This document shows positions 18,501-26,280 of a stretch of DNA of 64,000 nt, in pieces. The notes beneath the pieces are model-generated. The model saw nothing but the letters and a program-made list of their open reading frames with translations. It had not been told where the DNA came from and made no database searches. Position 1 is the stretch's first letter. Every line of letters begins with the position of its first letter. Both the position numbers and the translations under genes were made by a program. The stretch comes from Staphylococcus sp. ACRSN (GTDB lineage Bacteria > Bacillota > Bacilli > Staphylococcales > Staphylococcaceae), in NCBI RefSeq assembly GCF_022346615.1, contig NZ_JAKRNS010000005.1, positions 1-64,000 of the forward strand, read 5' to 3'.

Positions 18501-18697
18501 AAGCACAGAAAGCATACTTTGTAGTTGGTACTGATAATACACAAGACGGTGCTGTAAACTGGTCTTGTGAGAAACCTAATTTATTGAATGTAGCAGTAAC
18601 AAGGGCTAAAAAGGAATTCTATGTTATTGGTGACCTTCAAAGAATACAATCTAAACCGTTTTATGAAATTATATATAAAGAAAAGAATATTGATTAA
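15542..18697 (+). CDS. UPF1-like superfamily 1 helicase with central coiled coil
   Basis: A 1051-residue protein. An N-terminal region of about 290 residues has no motif I know. Walker A GPPGTGKTT is near 303, a Glu/Lys-rich coiled coil spans about 470-650 inside the helicase domain, Walker B LFIDEAGQA is near 768, GDPIQIEP follows, and the C-terminal helicase motifs GTVHTFQGKE and NVAVTRAK lie at about 980-1030. This is the SF1B/UPF1-like order. ATG 15542 (or 15545) is chosen for the ribosome site; the frame upstream to 15431 lacks one. It is the first gene of an operon with McrB (45-base gap) and McrC, so it is likely a motor or nucleic-acid remodeller of an McrBC-type defence system. Confidence 0.88.
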   Translation: MMGQLVKDTLSAWLLIESLSPGKVDYTTEDVLSSNHFKNGRKQTKLQSFNEYFDIWNDNRFIVSDEKKKTGNIIFKFYRHCFYYNKINLKIQDIFSNHSDIYNPSTKHCYGYTFNTDEKGKVLSDSIHIPMIMSALKEIEKNKNADIEERYNDSVNKFLQKVKEILADEPINEQKLEKMDKAYDTFFSVLHSTNDGLFEHYVTIDFLNNYNSPQPEFNSFFISDIEEARKNPSDALISYIEGVDDSQRIEVDENKEIIEKFLHPSQLPDGRWPSQTEHRLSLMQQLAVNRITNTDANIDSVNGPPGTGKTTLLKDVFAHFVVERGKELAKLKNPKDAFEKTKLHETDERDVYLLKENISKYKMVVASSNNGAVENISKDLPKLEEVIRNPEKCKFPEYEKSYAELVKELGQFAGIAEGLIGEKAWGLFSGVFGKSKNINEVLDQLLKQDDENIGFAKLLKNENNNLSYLELMKEWKKQQKLFLEELNNVENLKKEATKAFDVYKDYEQYLIDEISLESEKQTIKKQLEKTKLEVENGNKKLEDLNNQINYNDKQLGIISDLMQSIKANNKGLINKLKALINAEEDSQFQEYNKEQQELLTKKLNLERTKNSIQEDITDKNTKQESLNQQLIKVQKHLASIEYKVQDFETYCVDSKFTIPSKDFWNENNYDSRQISNLWTSDELQYRRAMLFLRSMILHKLLLIANNTTIYYGIKDFKDRRRLIDAKPEVVYNAWNVMHLIFPIVSTTFASFKSMYQSIPQNFIDHLFIDEAGQAIPQAAVGALNRSKHMVAVGDPIQIEPVVTLESHLIDNIRKNYNVPERLVSKEASVQAIADNANRYGFWKKDATEEDQKTWIGIPLWVHRRCLNPMFSIANQIAYNNKMVLPSDIEKVGKTGWFNSRGTSLQKQYVKEHGEKVLELLANDWNEAIKNGEMEPNSFVISPFSAVQNQIKQLVKSRLPHKTNIERGTISRWVNKSIGTVHTFQGKEAQKAYFVVGTDNTQDGAVNWSCEKPNLLNVAVTRAKKEFYVIGDLQRIQSKPFYEIIYKEKNID

Positions 18698-18742
18698 GCA
18701 TATATTTGATAAGTGTATAAATCAGGCTTAATGGGAGATGAA

Positions 18743-20896
18743 ATGATGGTTGAATTAGTTGATAAAACATGGATTAAATTTTATAGAAAACTTGCTAATA
18801 GATTACTTGATTTTCGTGAGCAGCGAGATCAACTAATTAATAATATAAAAAGAGTATATGAACTTGCAGAAATGAAACTACCTACGCTAGAGCGAGATAA
18901 TAATATAATGGATATAGATCCATTTACTGTTTTTTCATTGTTTAATAAAAGTTCTATGAGAGTATCTAATAAAATTAAAATTGCTAAATATTTAGCTGAA
19001 ATTTTAAATGTAGAGGCAGATATACCGACTAGTTTTGAGAGTATACCCACAGTTAATAATATGGGAGCTACATTCTATTATTTTGTTGGAGACCGAGAAG
19101 AAGATGATATAGATGAGTTATGGTCGTTGTTTGAGGCAGCATTAAATTATTCTAATGAGAATAATGAGTATCGTGCTAATCAATTTATTCACTATTTTGA
19201 TCGAGTGATTTCCAAAAAAGGAATAGGCAATAGTAAGTTAACAAGTGGTTTGTATTGGATATCTCCTCAAACATATGTGAATTTAGATAAGCGCTCAATT
19301 TGGTATATTTATGAGTCTGGTAAAATCCCAAACGAACTAACGAATCAAATGCCAAAATTTACATATTATTTAAGCGGTAAGGATTATTTAAACATTATTA
19401 AAATATTAAACGATTATTTATTTAATGCACAAAAAGAATTAATTGATTTTGTTGATTTCAGTTATGAAGTTTGGCGGTATTCAGAAGAAATAAAAAAACA
19501 AAAAAAAGAATCTAGTATTAAAGAAGTTGAAACAACTGATGCGGATAAGGATATCGAATCGAAAGATTATTGGATTTTTTCACCTGGGTCTCAAGGAGTA
19601 AATTGGGAGTTGTTTTATGAAAAAGGCATAATGTCTATTGAATGGAATGAAATAGGTGATTTTTCAATATATAGCAATAAAGAAGAAATAAATAGTAAAT
19701 TACAGGAAGTACATGCTAATGACAGAAATTATACCAACATAACAAATGCAATATGGCAATTCACTAATGAAATGAAAATAGGGGATACAGTTTATGCAAA
19801 AAGGGGACAAAATACAATTCTAGGTTGGGGGATTGTCACTTCCGACTATGTTTACAATTCCGATAGCCAATTTAAAAGTATTCGCTATATCGAATGGCAG
19901 AATAAAGGTATTTGGCCAATTTTTATTAAACCAGCGAATAAAACATTAACTAAAATTACGCCCTATAATGAATTTGTTAAAAAATTAAATTTACTATTCG
20001 AACAAGATGATGTAGAGAAAATTGAAACACCGGATACAGTTTATCCAATTTATACAGATTATGATTTTTTAAATGAAGTTTTCATAGAATCAGATGATTA
20101 TTTTAAACTCGTTCAGTTAATTAAAATGAAAAAAAATGTCATTTTGCAGGGTCCTCCGGGTGTTGGTAAAACATTTGCGGCAAAACGTTTAGCGTACTCA
20201 ATGATGGGATGTAAAGATAAAGAAAGAGTAAAAATGATCCAATTTCATCAAAGTTACTCATATGAAGATTTTATTATGGGTTTTCGACCAACAGAAAAAG
20301 GTTTTGAACTCCGTAACGGCACATTTTACAATTTTTGTAAGCAGGCGGAAATAGATAGTGAAAATGATTACTTCTTTATCATAGATGAAATTAATCGTGG
20401 AAATCTAAGTAAGATATTTGGGGAATTATTTATGTTAATTGAGAATGATAAACGAGGATCAGAATTGGAATTACTTTATGCTGATGAAAAGTTTTCAGTT
20501 CCCAAAAACCTCTATATTATTGGAATGATGAACACAGCGGACCGAAGTCTTGCCATACTTGATTATGCACTACGTAGACGATTTGCATTTTACAATATGA
20601 TGGCATCATTTACTACTAAAGGTTTTAGGTCATATCAAGAGATGTTAGGAAATGAAAAATTTGATTCACTAGTTCAATGCATTCAAAATTTGAATGCAGA
20701 AATCATGGTTGATGATACTTTAGGGGAAGGTTTCGTAATTGGCCATAGCTACTTTTGTAATTTAGTCAATACAACAGACGATGTATTATCTAATATTGTA
20801 GAATATGAAATACTGCCTTTACTTAATGAATATTGGTTTGATGAGCAGTCTAAAGTTGATTTGTGGGCTGAAAAGTTAAGGGATTCGATAAAATGA
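18743..20896 (+). CDS. mcrB: McrB-type AAA+ GTPase with EVE-like reader domain
   Basis: A 717-residue protein in three parts. Residues about 1-270 are mainly helical with no recognised domain. About 273-425 start with DYWIFSPG and include GDTVYAKRG and ILGWGIV, an EVE/PUA-like fold of the type that reads modified bases in McrBC relatives. About 460-717 form an McrB-family AAA+ domain with Walker A GPPGVGKT (about 468), FIIDEINRGN (Walker B, about 546) and the McrB signature MMNTADRS (about 594), followed by an arginine-rich finger region. ATG 18743 follows GGGAGATG; the 18713 start has no ribosome site. It overlaps McrC by 4 bases. It would drive DNA translocation for McrC cleavage. Confidence 0.88.
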   Translation: MMVELVDKTWIKFYRKLANRLLDFREQRDQLINNIKRVYELAEMKLPTLERDNNIMDIDPFTVFSLFNKSSMRVSNKIKIAKYLAEILNVEADIPTSFESIPTVNNMGATFYYFVGDREEDDIDELWSLFEAALNYSNENNEYRANQFIHYFDRVISKKGIGNSKLTSGLYWISPQTYVNLDKRSIWYIYESGKIPNELTNQMPKFTYYLSGKDYLNIIKILNDYLFNAQKELIDFVDFSYEVWRYSEEIKKQKKESSIKEVETTDADKDIESKDYWIFSPGSQGVNWELFYEKGIMSIEWNEIGDFSIYSNKEEINSKLQEVHANDRNYTNITNAIWQFTNEMKIGDTVYAKRGQNTILGWGIVTSDYVYNSDSQFKSIRYIEWQNKGIWPIFIKPANKTLTKITPYNEFVKKLNLLFEQDDVEKIETPDTVYPIYTDYDFLNEVFIESDDYFKLVQLIKMKKNVILQGPPGVGKTFAAKRLAYSMMGCKDKERVKMIQFHQSYSYEDFIMGFRPTEKGFELRNGTFYNFCKQAEIDSENDYFFIIDEINRGNLSKIFGELFMLIENDKRGSELELLYADEKFSVPKNLYIIGMMNTADRSLAILDYALRRRFAFYNMMASFTTKGFRSYQEMLGNEKFDSLVQCIQNLNAEIMVDDTLGEGFVIGHSYFCNLVNTTDDVLSNIVEYEILPLLNEYWFDEQSKVDLWAEKLRDSIK

Positions 20897-21927
20897 TAGA
20901 GATTAAAAATATCTATTATATGTTATCGTATGCTTTTACTATTTTAAAAGAAAATGGTTATAAAGAAGTATTAACAGAACAGTTTAATAATTCTACTGAA
21001 TTATATACGGAAATTTTAGTAAAAGGAGTTTCCAATCAAATTAAACGGGGTCTACACTATGAATATGTCGAACAACAAGAGTCACTTACAACGCTTCGCG
21101 GTAAAATTGATATTTCACAATCGATTAGAAATCAAGATTTTATGAATAAAAAGCTCAGTTGTACATATGATGAATTCTCTAAAGATAATTATATGAACCA
21201 AATAATTAAAACAACAATGTTGTCATTATTAAAAAATAGAATTACAAAAAAGCAAAAAAAGAACATCAAAAACTTACTAGCATATTTTGAAAATATTAAA
21301 ATACTAAATATACGTACTATAAATTGGAATTTACGTTTTAGTCGAAATAATAAGACTTATAAAATGTTGATATCTATTTGCCAATTAATTATAGAAGGTT
21401 TACTTCAAGATAAAAGTGAAGGAAGTAAACAGCTTATGGATTTTATAGATGAACAACGTATGTCACGCTTGTATGAAAAATTTATATTTGAATATTACAA
21501 ACAAGAATTTCCTCAATTATCAGTGACAGCATCACACATTCCTTGGAGTTTAGATAACAACGAAGCGAAAATGTTACCAAGTATGAAAAGTGATATTATG
21601 CTTTCTTGTAATAATAATTACTTAATTATAGATGCTAAGTACTATACTAAATCATTACAAAGCTTTTATGATACATATAAAATTCATTCAGCGAACCTTT
21701 ATCAAATTTTTACATATGTAAAAAATCAAGATATGAATTTAAAGGTAAAACAAGCGAAGGTTTCAGGAATGCTATTATATGCGAAAACAGATGAAAAAAT
21801 AGTGCCAAACAATAAATTTCAAATGAGTGGCAATCAAATCAGTGTTACTACATTAGATATGAATACAGATTTTTTTCAAATTAAAAAGCAATTGAACAAA
21901 ATTGTAAAAGAGTATTTTGATATTTAG
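20893..21927 (+). CDS. mcrC: McrC-type nuclease subunit
   Basis: A 344-residue partner of the McrB-like protein. The N-terminal half (IKNIYYMLSYAF) is typical of McrC. The C-terminal PD-(D/E)xK nuclease has SDIML (about 232) and IIDAKYY (about 245), giving the Asp, Asp-x-Lys catalytic set. Its start ATGA overlaps the mcrB stop, so the pair is translationally coupled. A strong terminator overlaps the stop codon and closes the helicase-McrB-McrC operon. Classic McrBC cleaves DNA with methylated or otherwise modified cytosine; the target here is not known. Confidence 0.88.
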   Translation: MIEIKNIYYMLSYAFTILKENGYKEVLTEQFNNSTELYTEILVKGVSNQIKRGLHYEYVEQQESLTTLRGKIDISQSIRNQDFMNKKLSCTYDEFSKDNYMNQIIKTTMLSLLKNRITKKQKKNIKNLLAYFENIKILNIRTINWNLRFSRNNKTYKMLISICQLIIEGLLQDKSEGSKQLMDFIDEQRMSRLYEKFIFEYYKQEFPQLSVTASHIPWSLDNNEAKMLPSMKSDIMLSCNNNYLIIDAKYYTKSLQSFYDTYKIHSANLYQIFTYVKNQDMNLKVKQAKVSGMLLYAKTDEKIVPNNKFQMSGNQISVTTLDMNTDFFQIKKQLNKIVKEYFDI

Positions 21928-21946
21928 TATCAAAATACTCTTTTTA
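21910..21946 (+). terminator. Terminator overlapping the mcrC stop
   Basis: AGTATTTTGATA and TATCAAAATACT form a 12-bp stem with a five-base loop containing the TAG stop codon, followed by CTTTTT. Confidence 0.85.
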
Positions 21947-22137
21947 ATATATGCTCTTGTAATAATTACAAAATGCATAATGATGTAAAATTAGACACAT
22001 TGGACTTTTTGATTCTATCACAGATAAATTTAACTACATGCTATATTATTTTGTATGTTTATAATAAATAATATAAGAAATATGATATAATAGTGCAAAA
22101 TATGAAACATACATAATTTAATTTAGGAGTGTTTGTA

Positions 22138-25065
22138 TTGTTGATAAGTGAGTCAGATTTATCCGTTAGAAGTAAGAATGCATTGATAAATGCTGGATAC
22201 TTCAATACTGAAGAAATTTACCAAATCAAAGAATCAGATTTAAAAAAAATTAAAAATTTAGGAGAGAAATCAGTCAAAGAAATTATAAATTTCAAACCTA
22301 ACAAAGTACAAAATTATAATTTGAAGAATCTGAGTTTTAATGAATTAAAAACAAAACGTATCGAAGAAATAGCAATTGAAAATAGTTTATATATTCTTCT
22401 AAAGAATAATAATATTCAAACGGTTGGGGTATTCTTAGAATTAAAGAAGGATGATTTGAAAAAATTTAGAGGAATTAATAAAAATGAAATCACGATATTA
22501 TTAGATATTATAAGTAACATCAGAAATGACTTGAATATGAATTACTGTGATATTGAACAAATAGTATTTACTAATAATTATGTACAAATAAAACAAGGAA
22601 TAAGTGATGCTCTATACATTAAGGATTCTGAAAATTTAAATTTTTATTTTAGAGATAAAAAGAAATTGAAGACAGAAATCGAGTTAAATTGTATTGATGC
22701 AAGGGATAGTGAAATCAAAAAAATAATGGACTTATCTTTAAATAATGTCGAAACATTTATCACGTTTACTCCAAGGAATGTAAATGGATTATCTGATAAT
22801 AAATTAGAAAAAATTGTAAAAACACTTTTAAATAAATTAGTAGTTATGTATAACGAAAAAATTATTTACGAACCTTTAGAAATCAATTTTTTGAGGAAGC
22901 ATAGATTTAAATTTTGGTTAAATATTGATGAAAATATTCTGTTATCTATAACTCGAAAAATTAAAAAAATAATAAATAATTATATAGATGTAACCCAATA
23001 TGGTTTTAATGAGTTGATTTATTTCGTTATTGAAAATAAAGAAATAAATAAAGAAATAAGAGAATTAGAATTTAATATTACAGAGTCAAAAGAAATAGTT
23101 TATAAGTATGTAAAAGAGTATTCGAATAAAATGAAATATGAACAATTAAAAGATAATTTTAAGAATGTTAATTCTCAAATTGATTTCAATAAAATATTTA
23201 ATATGGTTGAGAGTGACGGATTATTTGTTTTAGATGGTATGAAAGTAAAGGTGTTAGATAAGTCATTATTAGATTATGCTAAGCAATTTAAACCCGAAAA
23301 TCAATATTTAGCGTTAAATTATCGATTGAAAGGGCAAACTCTTCAAGAAGTAGGAGAAAATTTAAATCTAACTCGTGAAAGAGCAAGACAATTGATAAAA
23401 AAGGCGTTAATTTATTTACCTGGAAATGTTAAGGAATCAAGAAATTCATATTGGTTTAAAAATTACAATTTAAATCAAACAATTTTTTATTATTTATTTG
23501 AAGATGATGGATATAATTATTTGGCTTTAAAGTATGATGAAGGAGAAGAACCCTGGGAAAACATCTTGTATGATGAAAGAGCAGATGATAGTTTGAAACG
23601 TAAAGTAACAACTAAATTACAAGAAAATCAAATTATTTTAGGAGAAGTATCAATCATCAAAAAAAGATTACCTATATTAAGGTACATTATTCGCCATTAC
23701 TGTGAAGATATCACGACACATAAAGAGCTTGAAGAATTATATTCTCTCTTTATCGAAGAAAATATAGGTACTAAAGAAGGATTAGAATTAGACAATAGAT
23801 ATGTAGAGGCAAGAATCAGTGATCAAGATATAGTAGTTGAAAGACCCAAAAAGCAGTTTAGGTTTTATGACTATAATGAATTTGATTGGGAATTGTTTTA
23901 TGAAGAATTGGGTTTAATAGAATGGCAAGATATGGATCTATCAACGGAACTCATATTTAATAGTAACGAACAATTAATGAAAGATTATAATATACTAAAT
24001 AAATATGAATTACATAACATAATGAAACGTACTCAAAAGTTTATTAAAGAAGTTGAAATTAAATTTGTGAGAACACCTCATATTATTATAGGAAAGGCTG
24101 ATAGAAACCAACAAGTGAAAAACCTTTTATTTGAAAACTCTCCGATAAAAAAAGAACAATTAGCAGAACTATATTCTGAAGTATATGGAGTGAAGAAAGG
24201 TTCGATTCTAGCTAATTATTTTGGGGAAATAAATGAATACTTAGTAAATGATACTTACATAGTAAGAAATATTGAAATAAGTGAGGATATTTTAAATAAG
24301 CTAATAGAAATTGTAGATAATCAGGCAATAATTTTTGTAGATGATATACGCAATGAAATTAGTATAGAGCCAAGTATGGTGACTTTATATTTAAATCAGT
24401 TAGGTTACAAAAAATACACTAATTATTACATAAGTGATTACTATAATAATACTACAGAGTTATTTGACGAACTATATTTTAAAAAATACGAAATTATAGA
24501 TGCATATAAAATACCCTTGAAAATTTGGCATTTAAGCTCATTTGGAAGTCAACTATTTAAAAAAATTTATAGTATGGACCTCATTGAATTTGATAATCAC
24601 AAATATATAAATATAGAGAAATTAAACAAAATAGGTCTATATAAAGAATTATTTATACAATTTCGGGAAGAGGTTTTGAATTTATTAAAAGATAATGAGT
24701 ATTGGTCACTTTCAAATATTTTAGAAGTTATAGATACTACGAAAATAGATGAATTTGGTTTTGATAATATATTTTATCGTTCAATATTAAGAGGGGTTGG
24801 CAATATTTATAGTCAAAGAATAAGTAATAATTACTTATTTAAATTGAATGAACCAGTAAGTTTAAAAACTTTTTTATATCATATTATAAATTACAAAAAA
24901 ATCATAGATATTTACAATTTATTATCATTTATAAGTGACACTTACAATATAAACATAGAAAAGTACAAAGTTATAGCTGTGATACAAGATTTAGGTATGT
25001 ATTACGATGAAATTATGGAGAAAATTTATTTAGATATAGACTATTATTACGAGGAGTTTTTATAA
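22138..25065 (+). CDS. Large protein with alpha-CTD-like and sigma-region-4-like DNA-binding modules
   Basis: A 975-residue protein that I cannot name. Residues about 4-48 look like the RNA polymerase alpha C-terminal domain (SVRSKNAL, later LGEKSVKEI), a helix-hairpin-helix DNA binder; a second, weaker copy follows at about 70-125. Residues about 391-427 resemble sigma-70 region 4 (GQTLQEVGENLNLTRERARQL), a -35-type helix-turn-helix. The rest is rich in Ile, Lys and Asn with repeated helix-wing-like segments (about 690-960) and has no catalytic motif. The start is TTG 22138 after TTAGGAGTG. It directly abuts the ParB-like gene and heads a trio that ends with an SNF2 ATPase. Probable role: DNA recognition, perhaps at promoters, for a defence machine. 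Confidence 0.75.
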   Translation: MLISESDLSVRSKNALINAGYFNTEEIYQIKESDLKKIKNLGEKSVKEIINFKPNKVQNYNLKNLSFNELKTKRIEEIAIENSLYILLKNNNIQTVGVFLELKKDDLKKFRGINKNEITILLDIISNIRNDLNMNYCDIEQIVFTNNYVQIKQGISDALYIKDSENLNFYFRDKKKLKTEIELNCIDARDSEIKKIMDLSLNNVETFITFTPRNVNGLSDNKLEKIVKTLLNKLVVMYNEKIIYEPLEINFLRKHRFKFWLNIDENILLSITRKIKKIINNYIDVTQYGFNELIYFVIENKEINKEIRELEFNITESKEIVYKYVKEYSNKMKYEQLKDNFKNVNSQIDFNKIFNMVESDGLFVLDGMKVKVLDKSLLDYAKQFKPENQYLALNYRLKGQTLQEVGENLNLTRERARQLIKKALIYLPGNVKESRNSYWFKNYNLNQTIFYYLFEDDGYNYLALKYDEGEEPWENILYDERADDSLKRKVTTKLQENQIILGEVSIIKKRLPILRYIIRHYCEDITTHKELEELYSLFIEENIGTKEGLELDNRYVEARISDQDIVVERPKKQFRFYDYNEFDWELFYEELGLIEWQDMDLSTELIFNSNEQLMKDYNILNKYELHNIMKRTQKFIKEVEIKFVRTPHIIIGKADRNQQVKNLLFENSPIKKEQLAELYSEVYGVKKGSILANYFGEINEYLVNDTYIVRNIEISEDILNKLIEIVDNQAIIFVDDIRNEISIEPSMVTLYLNQLGYKKYTNYYISDYYNNTTELFDELYFKKYEIIDAYKIPLKIWHLSSFGSQLFKKIYSMDLIEFDNHKYINIEKLNKIGLYKELFIQFREEVLNLLKDNEYWSLSNILEVIDTTKIDEFGFDNIFYRSILRGVGNIYSQRISNNYLFKLNEPVSLKTFLYHIINYKKIIDIYNLLSFISDTYNINIEKYKVIAVIQDLGMYYDEIMEKIYLDIDYYYEEFL

Positions 25066-26280
25066 ATGTTAAATGAAAAAAAGATTAGTGAAACTAAAGA
25101 AACTAAAGAAACGAAGAAATTGACTATAGATGGTCTAACAGAGGTTTATCCTGTTTATAAAATTAGAATAAGCGAACTATATTATAATGATCAGAATGAC
25201 AGAATTGCTACTTGGATTAGTAAATACAAAGCAGATAATGAAGTGGATAGCATTAATCGAACTGACACAGAATATTATAACGAAATTATAGCTGAATTTA
25301 TTAAAAAAAGTGATGAAGCAGCATTTAAAAAAACAATGAATAATATCAATGCGATTGGACAACAGGAGCCCATAATTGTATTGAATGATGGACGTATTAT
25401 TGATGGTAATAGACGATTTACATGTATACGTGAACTTGCAAAAAATGATGAAAAATTCAATTATATTGAAGGAGTTTTAATTGATAAAGATATTGAGGAG
25501 AGCAAAAAAGAAATAAAATTACTTGAGTTATATTTGCAACATGGTAGAGAAGAAAGGGTTGGATATAATCCGATAGATAGGTTAGTTGGAGTATATAATG
25601 ACATTATAGAAAATGAATTGATATCAGTTAAAGAATATGCCAGAAATACTGAGCAATCAGAAGGTGAAGTCAAGAAATTAGTTAATAGAGCAACATTAAT
25701 GGTAGAATTTCTTGAATTTATTAATATGCCAAAACATTTTTATATCGCAAGAGAGTTGGAATTAGATGGGCCATTAAGCGAAATTAACATGATATTAAAT
25801 AAAGTTAAAGATGAAGATAAAAAGGAAGACTTAAAAAATATTATTTTTAATTTTATAATGGTTAAACCTGGTGGAGACATGACAAGGTATATAAGAAATA
25901 TAAAAAACCTAGTCAATACACCACAGTTCGATCCATTTATGGAAGAGCAATTAAACCATGCTGAAAAGGTTCAGGAAAAAATAGAAGAAAAAGACGATGT
26001 AGTGGATTTGAATTTTTTAAATACTGAAATTCGTGGAGATGATGAACTAGTAGAAGAAATTAGTGATAGTTATAACAAATATCAAGAAAGAATAAAAAAG
26101 ACAGAAACTAAAAGTGCACCAAAAAAGCAATTGGAAAAAGCAATTGAAGCTATAGAGAATATTGATAGCATGATTCTAATTTCGTTAGAAGAAGATAAAA
26201 TTGCTGAATTTTTAAATACATTAACACAATTAGAAGAAGAAATAGTGAAAATTAAAAAAGAGGCTGGAAAAAATGATTAA
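25066..26280 (+). CDS. ParB-like (ParB/Srx-fold) protein
   Basis: A 404-residue protein. Residues about 95-125 carry the ParB N-terminal core GQQEPIIVLNDGR followed by IDGNRR, the nucleotide-binding signature (usually GxRR or GNRR) of ParB/sulfiredoxin-fold proteins, here probably a CTPase or NTP-binding clamp. A helical region follows (about 160-290), and the C-terminal third is Glu/Lys-rich coiled coil (about 295-404). ATG 25066 starts on the base after the previous stop, and its end overlaps the SNF2 gene by 8 bases. No ParA is nearby, so it is not a partition gene. It probably acts with its two neighbours. Confidence 0.8.
   Translation: MLNEKKISETKETKETKKLTIDGLTEVYPVYKIRISELYYNDQNDRIATWISKYKADNEVDSINRTDTEYYNEIIAEFIKKSDEAAFKKTMNNINAIGQQEPIIVLNDGRIIDGNRRFTCIRELAKNDEKFNYIEGVLIDKDIEESKKEIKLLELYLQHGREERVGYNPIDRLVGVYNDIIENELISVKEYARNTEQSEGEVKKLVNRATLMVEFLEFINMPKHFYIARELELDGPLSEINMILNKVKDEDKKEDLKNIIFNFIMVKPGGDMTRYIRNIKNLVNTPQFDPFMEEQLNHAEKVQEKIEEKDDVVDLNFLNTEIRGDDELVEEISDSYNKYQERIKKTETKSAPKKQLEKAIEAIENIDSMILISLEEDKIAEFLNTLTQLEEEIVKIKKEAGKND

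Noticed and set aside
25066..26280. ParB-like gene as a plasmid or chromosome partition gene
   Set aside because: No ParA or parS is adjacent, and it is fused into an operon with an SNF2 ATPase; a partition role is unlikely.
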